NCBI GenBank assembly: GCA_005778315.1
Contig: SXOW01000140.1
Location: forward strand, 1 to 5,926
From: Acidobacteriota bacterium
Lineage (GTDB): Bacteria; Acidobacteriota; Vicinamibacteria; Vicinamibacterales; UBA8438
Reading direction: 5' to 3'
Length of the DNA stretch: 5,926 nucleotides
The notes beneath the pieces are model-generated. The model searched no databases. It was not told the DNA's origin and saw only the letters and a list, made by a program, of their open reading frames with translations. Each line of letters starts with the position of its first letter. Position 1 is the first letter of the stretch. Of the stretch, positions 1-5,590 are shown in pieces. The translations under genes were made by a program, and so were the position numbers.

Positions 1-1361
1 AAACCCTCGCGCAGGTATTGGAGCCGGCCATCGACTATGCCGAACAGGGCCATCCTGTCGACCCGTTCGTGGTCAGCTCTATCGCCGGCTCTCGCGAGTT
101 GCTCGAACGATATCCCTCGACCGCGTCGGTATTTCTAGCCGAGGGTCAGCCGCCGAGAGACGGTCAACTGGTGACGTTTCCTGGATTGGCCGGCACGTTT
201 CGCAAGCTGATCGAGGCCGAGGACACCGCTCGTCTGGATCGACGCGACCGCGTGGCGGGGCTGCGAGCGGCGTTTACGCGGTTCTATCGCGGCGACATCG
301 CGCGGGACATGGCGCGGTTCTATGAGCGGAACGATGGGCTGTTCACCAGGGCCGACTTCGCCGCCTACGAACCGCGTTGGACCGAGCCCGTGCACACGAC
401 CTATCGCGGCTATGACGTGTATTCGAGCCCGGTCACATCCCGCGGCGGCCTTGAACTGGCCATGCAGCTCAATCTCGTGGAGGGGTTCGATATCGGCGCC
501 ATGGGCCACAACTCGGCTGAGGCGCTGCATCTGATCGCGGAGTCGATCAAGCTCGCGAAGTCCGACGTGTATCACTTCGCCGCCGATCCGGGCTACGCCC
601 AGGTTCCAGTCGAGGGGCTGACCTCGAAGGCGTTCGCCGATACCCGTCGGGCGCTGCTCTCGCCCGCGTCGGTGATCGCCTATCCCGATCACGGCAGTCC
701 ACCAGGCGCGTCTGCGGCCGACATGAGACGCTCCTCCACTAGGGTGGCCTGGGCGGCCGCCGAGCAAACCTACCCTGGCAGCACCGCCAGTTTCTCCGTC
801 GCGGACCGGCACGGAAACGTGGTGGTCGTGACGTCCACATTGGGCAGTGCGTGGGGGACTGGCGTGGTAGTCGGCGATACCGGGCTGCTGTTCAATAATG
901 GTACGCGTGTCGGGTCGACGTCGCCGTACCCCGACGACGTGAACTACGCGCGCGGCGGCCAGATTCCGATTCTGAACAACGCGCCCACGGTGATCCTGCG
1001 CGACGGCGTCTTCTTTCTATCGGTTGGGACGCCCGGTGGCGAGACGATTGGTCAGACACAGTTTCAGGTGGTACTCAACGTGATCGATTTTGGGATGGGC
1101 ATTCAAGAGGCGGTCGAGGCCCCGCGTCTGGCCCTCGAGGCCGACCCCAACTTTTACAAGGCCGGCGCCGACATCACGGTGCACGTAGAGGGACGCATGT
1201 CGCCGGAGGCTCAGCGTCGCCTGCAGGAGCTGGGGCACACCGTTGAGCCAGTCGGCGAGTACGCGATTGGCAGCATGCAGGGCATCGTGCGAGATCAGGA
1301 CGTGGGTACCATGGCGGCTGGCGCCGATCCGCGCCGCATGATGTACGCCGTCGGGTGGTAG
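1..1361 (+). CDS. Gamma-glutamyltransferase-family Ntn hydrolase (5' end missing)
   Basis: This is the C-terminal part, about 452 residues, of a GGT-fold N-terminal-nucleophile hydrolase. The frame is open from the first complete codon at position 3, so the TTG at 18 is internal and the true start and any signal peptide lie upstream. Family members are made as a proenzyme that cleaves itself before a catalytic Thr, usually in the periplasm or outside the cell. That Thr is encoded at 783-785 in the context GSTASFSV, leaving a small subunit of about 192 residues, the usual size. Other conserved parts are TSTLGSAWGTG, GLLFNN, the oxyanion-hole GTPGGET (1026-1046) and FGMGIQEAVEAPRL. An ungapped alignment from recalled E. 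coli GGT shows the gamma-glutamyl-binding residues N411, Q430, D433, S462 and S463 replaced by G, G, V, L and N. The fold is certain, but true transpeptidase activity is doubtful; a hydrolase or acylase with another substrate is more likely. It may be co-transcribed with the gene 31 bp downstream. Confidence 0.9.
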   Translation, partial: TLAQVLEPAIDYAEQGHPVDPFVVSSIAGSRELLERYPSTASVFLAEGQPPRDGQLVTFPGLAGTFRKLIEAEDTARLDRRDRVAGLRAAFTRFYRGDIARDMARFYERNDGLFTRADFAAYEPRWTEPVHTTYRGYDVYSSPVTSRGGLELAMQLNLVEGFDIGAMGHNSAEALHLIAESIKLAKSDVYHFAADPGYAQVPVEGLTSKAFADTRRALLSPASVIAYPDHGSPPGASAADMRRSSTRVAWAAAEQTYPGSTASFSVADRHGNVVVVTSTLGSAWGTGVVVGDTGLLFNNGTRVGSTSPYPDDVNYARGGQIPILNNAPTVILRDGVFFLSVGTPGGETIGQTQFQVVLNVIDFGMGIQEAVEAPRLALEADPNFYKAGADITVHVEGRMSPEAQRRLQELGHTVEPVGEYAIGSMQGIVRDQDVGTMAAGADPRRMMYAVGW

Positions 1362-1379
1362 TCGGAGTCGCAAGGCGTC

Positions 1380-1384
1380 AGAGG
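1380..1384 (+). promoter_or_regulatory. Ribosome binding site of the SUMF1-domain gene
   Basis: AGAGG lies 8 nt before the ATG at 1393. It supports that start over the internal ATG codons and gives a protein with a complete signal peptide. Confidence 0.5.
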
Positions 1385-1392
1385 CGCAAGAC

Positions 1393-2223
1393 ATGCGGAA
1401 CGCGGTCGCGTGGGTGTCATCGCCAGTCGTCACCATGCCGGTGGCCGTGCTTGCGGTCTGGATGACCGCGTCTGCCAGTGCGATGGCACAGGCCGTCGAC
1501 CTGGGTTGGGCTCGACTTCCTGCGGGGACGTTTCGCATGGGTTGTGTGGAGTCCGATACGGCCTGCCTCGACAATGAACGGCCGCGTCACGAAGTGACGT
1601 TCCTGGAGCCTTTTGAGATGATGGCGGCCGAAGTGACGGTCGTGCAGTACGCACAGTTCGTCGCGGACAGTCAGTACGCGGAACCGCCGTCACCGGACTT
1701 TCCGCAGGCCGCCGACCACCCGGTCGTGCTCCTGAGCTGGGACGATGCGGTCGCGTTCTGTGCGTGGGGAGGGGGCCGGCTCCCAACGGAGGCGGAGTGG
1801 GAGTACGCGGCTCGAGGCGGGCGGGACGGGCTGGTCTTCGGGACCAGTCAAGAACTGGTCCGGGATCAGGCCAACTACGGAGCCGACCAATGTTGCTCCG
1901 GCGCGACCGGGGATGGTGACGCCTGGACCAACACCGCACCCGTGCGGTCTTTTGCACCCAACGATTTCGGTCTCTTCGACATGACCGGCAACGTGTGGGA
2001 GTGGGTCGACGGGTGGCTGGACGACGACTACTATTCGTCATCCCCGCGGATCGCGCCTCCCGGCGCGGCCACCGGGTACGCGCGCATCGCGCGAGGCGGA
2101 TCGTGGCTCAACTTTGCCGCGGCCCTGCGGACGTCCGTGAGGCTCCCATTCGCACAGAACGGTCAGACCAGCAACGTCGGAGTCCGCTGCGCGCGGAGTC
2201 TCCGCGGGGCCCCGGCGGACTGA
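1393..2223 (+). CDS. Exported SUMF1/FGE-sulfatase-domain protein
   Basis: This 276-residue protein belongs to the formylglycine-generating-enzyme-like (SUMF1, C-type-lectin-like) superfamily. Residues 1 to about 33 look like a Sec signal peptide, with a hydrophobic stretch ending in ASASAMA-QA, so the mature protein is probably periplasmic or secreted. Family landmarks follow: the opening WARLPAGTFRMG, GGRLPTEAEWEYAARGG (127-143), DMTGNVWEWVDGW (196-208), ARGGSW (233-238) and the closing VGVRCAR. Genuine FGE converts a sulfatase Cys to formylglycine using two active-site cysteines a few residues after RGGS. Here those positions are Asn240 and Leu245, so FGE catalysis is not expected. The remaining cysteines (near MGC, TAC, AFC, QCC and VRC) could form disulfides in an exported protein. 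No DinB domain is present, so it is not an EgtB-type sulfoxide synthase. A binding, scaffolding or unknown catalytic role remains possible. The gene lies 31 bp after the GGT-like gene; its stop faces the stop of the DUF2231 gene about 50 bp away, and I see no terminator hairpin between them. Confidence 0.85.
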   Translation: MRNAVAWVSSPVVTMPVAVLAVWMTASASAMAQAVDLGWARLPAGTFRMGCVESDTACLDNERPRHEVTFLEPFEMMAAEVTVVQYAQFVADSQYAEPPSPDFPQAADHPVVLLSWDDAVAFCAWGGGRLPTEAEWEYAARGGRDGLVFGTSQELVRDQANYGADQCCSGATGDGDAWTNTAPVRSFAPNDFGLFDMTGNVWEWVDGWLDDDYYSSSPRIAPPGAATGYARIARGGSWLNFAAALRTSVRLPFAQNGQTSNVGVRCARSLRGAPAD

Positions 2224-2273
2224 ACCGTCACGCCCGCCCCGTCGCCTCGGAAGGTCGCGATGTACCCGCGCCC

Positions 2274-2792
2274 CTAGCGCGCAGGAGTCTCGTCGCCGCT
2301 CCGTCCAGGGATGGTCCAGTGCTGGCCTGAGGTGGGAACGCTCGCAACACCGAGCCCGTGACGGAAGACCAGTCGCCCGCCGTTGTCAGCGGTGATGGTG
2401 AGCATGACGACACCGGCCAGCGCGACCGTCACGGACACGACGGCGACCCACCGTGTCGTGCAAAACCAAATGTAGGACATGGCCATTCGAAATGACGCGA
2501 AGGCCACGAAGAACCACGTGGTCCGGTCGGCCCAGGTGAAGTGGGCGTCGACCGCGGCGCGGCCGTCGGTGCTCACACGCATGGCTTGGGCCGCATCGAG
2601 CCCGCTGAAATACGCCACGATGGCCAAGATCGCCCCGCCGCAATACAGCCACGTCGCGGTATCACGCACCGACGCGTGGGCGGGGCGCCAGGCACCCAGC
2701 GCGTCGACGAGGGTGGCGACCAGAAGCAGCGTGAGTGGGAAGTGGATGAGCAGGGGGTGGAGATTGGGGACCCAGTAGGGGATCAGGGACAT
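2274..2792 (-). CDS. DUF2231-type small integral membrane protein
   Basis: This 172-residue polytopic membrane protein matches the DUF2231 family, whose function is unknown. The N-terminus carries the family signature PNLHPLLIHFPL (9-20), and the C-terminal part carries NGGRLVFRHGLGV (137-149). Four hydrophobic segments are visible, at about residues 12-33, 47-64, 91-110 and 115-134, so it should sit in the inner membrane. His12, His17, His84 and His145 are noticeable, but I do not assign them a role. I place the start at the ATG complementary to 2790-2792. The frame stays open to 2873, but the added residues are Arg/Pro-rich, unlike the family, and would extend across the promoter-like TATAAT and up to the start of the divergent methyltransferase. 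No clear Shine-Dalgarno precedes the chosen start. Family members occur in varied settings, including near redox and heavy-metal genes, and nothing here narrows the role. Confidence 0.8.
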   Translation of the reverse strand: MSLIPYWVPNLHPLLIHFPLTLLLVATLVDALGAWRPAHASVRDTATWLYCGGAILAIVAYFSGLDAAQAMRVSTDGRAAVDAHFTWADRTTWFFVAFASFRMAMSYIWFCTTRWVAVVSVTVALAGVVMLTITADNGGRLVFRHGLGVASVPTSGQHWTIPGRSGDETPAR

Positions 2793-2821
2793 GACGGCGC
2801 GCCAGGGCCGGTGCGGCCCCA

Positions 2822-2828
2822 TATAATA
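2822..2828. promoter_or_regulatory. Probable divergent promoter -10 region
   Basis: A perfect TATAAT at 2822-2827 on the plus strand stands out in very GC-rich surroundings. It sits about 46 nt before the methyltransferase ATG, giving a predicted transcription start near 2834. Read on the minus strand, the same segment gives TATTAT (2828 down to 2823), a 5/6 match placed about 31 nt before the DUF2231 start. No good -35 hexamer is visible at the usual distance on either strand. Confidence 0.45.
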
Positions 2829-2872
2829 CTGCGGCGTGCACCACGGCGGGTGGCGTGCGCGCGACCGAGACA

Positions 2873-3646
2873 ATGAACGAAGGGTGGCATGGCTGGGACG
2901 CGTACGCGCCGTTCTATGACTGGGAGAACGCGCGGACCGTCGGTCGCAGGGACATCCGCTTTTGGCAACGGCAGGCGGCGTCCGGTGGGCCGGTACTGGA
3001 ACTTGGATCCGGCACTGGGCGGGTCCTCGTGCCGCTGGCCCGGTCAGGGGCGCGGGTGGTCGGACTCGACCGATCCGCGCATATGCTCAGTTATGCGCGG
3101 CGCCGGATCCGGCGCTCGCGCATGACCGACTCGGCTCGACTGGTCCGTGGCGACATGCGATCCTTGCCGTTCGCGAGTGAGCCAGGCTTCCGTCTTGTCA
3201 TAGCTCCGTACGGCGTGTTGCAGTCGTTGGTGCGGAACCAGGACCTGCGCCGAACCTTCCTGTCCGTGCACCGTGTGCTGCGTCCAGGTGGCTTGTTTGT
3301 CATGGAACTGGTGACCGACGTTCCCCGATGGAGAGAGTATGACCGGCGCGTGAGTCACGTGGGCCGTCGCCGCGGCGGGTCCGCCGAGATCCGATTGGTC
3401 GAATCGGTGCGGCAAGATCGGGTCCGGCAGCTGACGGTGTTCGAGCAGGAGTTCACCGAGCGCCACCGTGGGCACACGAGGGTCCACCGGTTCTCGCTGA
3501 CGTTCCGGACGCTCTCCATGCGACAAATGACCGGCCGGCTACGGCGGGCGGGATTCACGATTGAGCGCGTGGACGGTGACTATGAGGGTGGCGCCTGGAC
3601 CTCGGAAGCCCAGACGTGGCTCGTGGTTGCGCGGCGTGCGGCCTGA
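2873..3646 (+). CDS. Class I SAM-dependent methyltransferase
   Basis: This 257-residue protein has a Rossmann-like class I methyltransferase fold. Motif I is VLELGSGTGR (41-50), the SAM-binding glycine loop. It is followed by VVGLDRS with Asp66, which should bind the SAM ribose hydroxyls, then GDMRSLPF (93-100) as the adenine-contact region, and HRVLRPGGLFVMEL (133-146) as the usual post-motif strand. The N-terminal DAYAPFYDW matches the Y-x-x-x-Y-D lead-in common in the Methyltransf_11/25 group. The C-terminal third is rich in Arg and beta-prone; it ends in an RAGF motif before the last strands and probably forms the substrate cap. The substrate cannot be read from sequence. I chose the ATG at 2873, preceded by a weak GAGA, over an in-frame GTG at 2855. 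It looks monocistronic: a consensus -10 lies upstream and a terminator-like hairpin follows the stop at once. It lacks the size and histidine-specific features of EgtD. Confidence 0.85.
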   Translation: MNEGWHGWDAYAPFYDWENARTVGRRDIRFWQRQAASGGPVLELGSGTGRVLVPLARSGARVVGLDRSAHMLSYARRRIRRSRMTDSARLVRGDMRSLPFASEPGFRLVIAPYGVLQSLVRNQDLRRTFLSVHRVLRPGGLFVMELVTDVPRWREYDRRVSHVGRRRGGSAEIRLVESVRQDRVRQLTVFEQEFTERHRGHTRVHRFSLTFRTLSMRQMTGRLRRAGFTIERVDGDYEGGAWTSEAQTWLVVARRAA

Positions 3647-3647
3647 G

Positions 3648-3677
3648 CGTCGCATGATAAAATGCAATGTTTTTTTT
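3648..3677 (+). terminator. Possible intrinsic terminator after the methyltransferase gene
   Basis: The arms 3648-3655 (CGTCGCAT) and 3662-3669 (ATGCAATG) can form an 8-position stem with one C/A mismatch and one G-T wobble around a 6-nt GATAAA loop. Eight T residues (3670-3677) follow directly. The hairpin begins 1 nt after the methyltransferase stop codon. The stem is modest and AT-rich near the loop, which lowers confidence, but the T tract is unusual for this GC-rich region. Confidence 0.4.
3655..3663 (+). promoter_or_regulatory. Possible extended -10 promoter for yebC-ruvCAB
   Basis: TGATAAAAT reads as an extended -10 element: TG, one base, then TAAAAT, a 5/6 match to TATAAT. No -35 is seen at the usual distance, which extended -10 promoters can tolerate. 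The predicted start is at G3669 or T3670, the edge of the T8 tract, giving a leader of about 33 nt before the yebC ATG. It overlaps the terminator-like hairpin. Confidence 0.4.
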
Positions 3678-3702
3678 ACCGACTCACTAGCGGGGTTTTA
3701 CC

Positions 3703-4452
3703 ATGTCCGGCCATTCCAAGTGGAACTCAATCAAACACAAGAAAGGGGCAGCTGACGCCAAGCGTGGCAAGCTGTTCACCCGCATCATCAAGGAACTCAC
3801 GGTCGCTGCGCGGGCGGGTGGCGCCGACCCTGATTTGAACCCGCGGCTGCGCACCGTGGTGGCCGATGCCAAGGCGGCGAATATGCCGGCCGACAATATC
3901 AAGCGCGCGATCCGCCGGGGCACCGACGCCGAAACAGGTGTCAATTACGACGAGATCGTCTACGAGGGATACGGCCCGGGTGGGGTTGCGATTTTTCTCG
4001 AAGTGCTGACCGACAATCGGAATCGCGCGGTCGGTGAGATTCGTCACGCCCTCACCAAGCATGGTGGCAATCTGGGCTCTGCGAACAGCGTCGCGTGGAT
4101 GTTCGACAAGCGAGGGTATCTGCTCGTCGATGCTGAGGCCGTGGGGGAGGAGGCGCTGATGACCGCTGCCATCGACGCCGGCGCCGACGATTTCCAGAGA
4201 GAGAACGACGGCTGGGAGATCCTGACGTCACCCGAGGCCTTTGACGCCGTCACGGAAGCCGTCCGAGCGCTCGGTGTCGAGCCTTCCGTCGCGCATGTAG
4301 CGATGTTGCCTAAGAATCAGGTATCGCTCGAGGGGAAGCAGGCACAACAGATGCTGAAGTTGTTGTCGGTCCTGGATGATCTGGATGACATTCGACACGT
4401 CTGGTCGAACGCGGACTTCAGCGAACAGGAGATCGAGGCATCATTGGCGTGA
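3703..4452 (+). CDS. yebC: YebC/PmpR/TACO1-family regulator
   Basis: This 249-residue protein is a full-length YebC-family member. The N-terminus has the hallmark MSGHSKWNSIKHKKGAADAKRGKLFTRI, written here in two runs: MSGHSKW followed by NSIKHKK and the basic stretch up to residue 28. The middle carries PADNIKRAI, YEGYGPGG (87-94), DNRNRA and LGSANSVAWMF, and the acidic C-terminus ends in EIEASLA. Family members have been described as DNA-binding transcriptional regulators, such as PmpR in Pseudomonas. Mitochondrial TACO1 and newer bacterial work instead point to a role on the ribosome, helping translation of difficult (proline-rich) stretches. I cannot tell which applies here. The ATG at 3703 is preceded by a GGGG at 3692-3695, a weak ribosome site, but the family N-terminus fixes the start. 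Its stop overlaps the ruvC GTG by 4 nt, so it heads the ruv operon. Confidence 0.96.
   Translation: MSGHSKWNSIKHKKGAADAKRGKLFTRIIKELTVAARAGGADPDLNPRLRTVVADAKAANMPADNIKRAIRRGTDAETGVNYDEIVYEGYGPGGVAIFLEVLTDNRNRAVGEIRHALTKHGGNLGSANSVAWMFDKRGYLLVDAEAVGEEALMTAAIDAGADDFQRENDGWEILTSPEAFDAVTEAVRALGVEPSVAHVAMLPKNQVSLEGKQAQQMLKLLSVLDDLDDIRHVWSNADFSEQEIEASLA
4435..4438 (+). promoter_or_regulatory. Ribosome binding site of ruvC
   Basis: GAGG inside the end of yebC lies 10 nt before the ruvC GTG start. An AGGAG at 4427-4431 is also present but is 17 nt away. The site supports starting ruvC at the GTG overlapping the yebC stop. Confidence 0.4.
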
Positions 4453-4997
4453 GGATCTTCGGGATCGACCCCGGTTCGCAACGTACCGGGTACGGCTGTA
4501 TCGACACCGACGGCAGCCGGCACCGGATGGTCGCGTGTGGGGCGGTCACGGTGTCCACGCGGATCCCCTTCTCCGACAGATTGGTCGGCATCTTCGACGA
4601 GCTGGCCGCACTGCTGGCGACCCACAAGCCGCAGTGTGTCGCTATCGAGGATGTGTTCTTTGCCCGCAACGTCAAGAGCGCGCTGATGCTGGGGCACGCG
4701 CGAGGGGTCGCTATGCTGGCCGCGTCGAAGGCCGGGCTGAACGTGACGGCATACGCGCCGACGGAGGTCAAGCTTGCCGTCGTCGGGTACGGCCGCGCCG
4801 AGAAGCTCCAGGTACAACAGATGCTGTGCCTACTGCTTCGGTTGGACACCCCACCGATGCCTCACGACGCCTCTGACGCCCTCGCCATTGCTGTGTGTCA
4901 CGCGCACACGACCGCGGGCTCCGCCGTCATGCGGCCCACCTCCCAGCCGCCGGCAGCACGAAGCTGGCGCCAGTACCGTCCTGCGAGCCGGTCGTGA
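4449..4997 (+). CDS. ruvC: Crossover junction endodeoxyribonuclease RuvC
   Basis: RuvC is the Holliday-junction resolvase. As a dimer it makes paired nicks in junctions handled by RuvAB, using two metal ions in an RNase H-like fold. All four acidic catalytic residues are visible: Asp7 in FGIDPGSQRTGYG, Glu67 in VAIEDVFFARN, and Asp140 and Asp143 in MPHDASDALAIAVCHAH. The ALMLGHARGVAMLAA and YAPTEVKLAVVGYGRAEKLQVQQM segments are also typical. At 182 residues it is slightly longer than the E. coli protein (173); the extra is a C-terminal Arg/Ser/Pro-rich tail after about residue 156, with no assignable function. The start is a GTG inside the yebC stop (shared GTGA), which suggests translational coupling. 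The stop is overlapped in the same way by the ruvA start. Confidence 0.97.
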   Translation: MRIFGIDPGSQRTGYGCIDTDGSRHRMVACGAVTVSTRIPFSDRLVGIFDELAALLATHKPQCVAIEDVFFARNVKSALMLGHARGVAMLAASKAGLNVTAYAPTEVKLAVVGYGRAEKLQVQQMLCLLLRLDTPPMPHDASDALAIAVCHAHTTAGSAVMRPTSQPPAARSWRQYRPASRS

Positions 4998-5590
4998 TAG
5001 CCCGCCTTTCCGGGCGCCTGCTCGACAAAGCGCCAAACCGGATCGTCATCGATGTGCACGGTGTGGGCTACGACGTCCAGATTCCACTGTCGACGTTTTA
5101 CCGCCTCGGCCAGCCAGGCACGGACGTCGCCCTCGTGGTGCACACGCACGTGCGCGAGGAGGCGTTGGCGCTGTTCGGATTCAGCACGCGTCTGGAACTC
5201 AGCCTCTTTGAACAGCTGATCGGCATCTCTGGCATCGGTCCGCGCCTGGCGCTCGCGGTCCTGTCAGGGATCGAATCCGCCGAACTCGTGCGCGCGGTAC
5301 GGCAGGGAGACGTGATGCGCCTGACGGCCATTCCCGGTGTCGGGAAAAAGACGGCGGAGCGCATCGGGCTCGAACTGAAGGACCGTCTCCATGTCGCGCT
5401 GGAGCCAGCTGTGGACGGTACTGCCGACGCAGGGACCAAGAGCGACATGCGCGGTGATCTGCTGTCTGCGCTCCTCAACCTTGGCTACCATCGGAGTTTA
5501 GCTGATCGAGCGGTTGACTCGGCGCTCGCGGCCGGCCCCGGAACGTTCGAAGCGGTCCTGAAGCAGGCGTTGAAGGAGCTGGCACGATGA
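4994..5590 (+). CDS. ruvA: Holliday junction branch migration protein RuvA
   Basis: RuvA binds four-way junctions as a tetramer and recruits the RuvB motors. This 198-residue protein (E. coli has 203) has the usual three domains. Residues 1 to about 63 are the OB-fold, with IARLSGRLLDK and VHGVGYDVQI. Residues about 66-132 hold two helix-hairpin-helix motifs, LIGISGIGPRLALAVLSG (75-92) and LTAIPGVGKKTAERIGLEL (110-128). Residues about 150-198 are the mobile domain III that contacts RuvB. Glu55 and Glu56 match the acidic pin (Glu55-Asp56 in E. coli) that helps separate strands at the crossover. I start it at the GTG at 4994 because the family begins with M-I-x-R-L-x-G. The frame stays open upstream to 4895, but that part only overlaps ruvC. 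No Shine-Dalgarno precedes the GTG, so it probably depends on coupling through the GTGA overlap with ruvC. Confidence 0.97.
   Translation: MIARLSGRLLDKAPNRIVIDVHGVGYDVQIPLSTFYRLGQPGTDVALVVHTHVREEALALFGFSTRLELSLFEQLIGISGIGPRLALAVLSGIESAELVRAVRQGDVMRLTAIPGVGKKTAERIGLELKDRLHVALEPAVDGTADAGTKSDMRGDLLSALLNLGYHRSLADRAVDSALAAGPGTFEAVLKQALKELAR
5573..5578 (+). promoter_or_regulatory. Strong ribosome binding site of ruvB
   Basis: AAGGAG within the last codons of ruvA lies 8 nt before the ruvB ATG. It is the best Shine-Dalgarno in the window and contrasts with ruvA, which has none. RuvB acts as hexamers, so higher translation than RuvA or RuvC would make sense. Confidence 0.65.

Noticed and set aside
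135..812. Long antisense open frame opposite the GGT-like gene, with similar ones at 1017-1574, 1430-2041 and 4317-4817
   Set aside because: They have low-complexity Arg/Pro-rich translations with no recognisable domain, and lie opposite strongly conserved genes; this is the usual by-product of high GC.
2224..2273. Bidirectional terminator between the convergent SUMF1 and DUF2231 genes
   Set aside because: Only a 4-bp CGCG stem is found and there is no T tract on either strand.
2855..2872. GTG start at 2855 for the methyltransferase
   Set aside because: It adds only six residues and has no visible ribosome site; the ATG at 2873 is simpler. The choice is not certain.
2274..2873. Longer start for the DUF2231 gene at 2873
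   Set aside because: The extra 27 residues are Arg/Pro-rich, not family-like, and would span the divergent promoter up to the methyltransferase start.
3100..3115. Perfect 16-bp palindrome GCGCCGGATCCGGCGC inside the methyltransferase gene
   Set aside because: It encodes an Arg-rich run (R-R-I-R-R), so repeated CGG/CGC codons around ATC explain it; no second copy or partner site is seen.
1..3646. GGT-like hydrolase, SUMF1-domain protein and SAM methyltransferase as a possible ergothioneine or ovothiol-like gene set
   Set aside because: The superfamilies echo EgtC, EgtB and EgtD, but the SUMF1 protein is exported and lacks a DinB domain, the Ntn hydrolase is of the GGT fold and not the class II amidotransferase fold, the methyltransferase does not look like EgtD, and a divergent membrane-protein gene separates them.
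4895..4993. Upstream extension of ruvA
   Set aside because: It lies wholly within ruvC in another frame, and the family N-terminus begins at the GTG at 4994.
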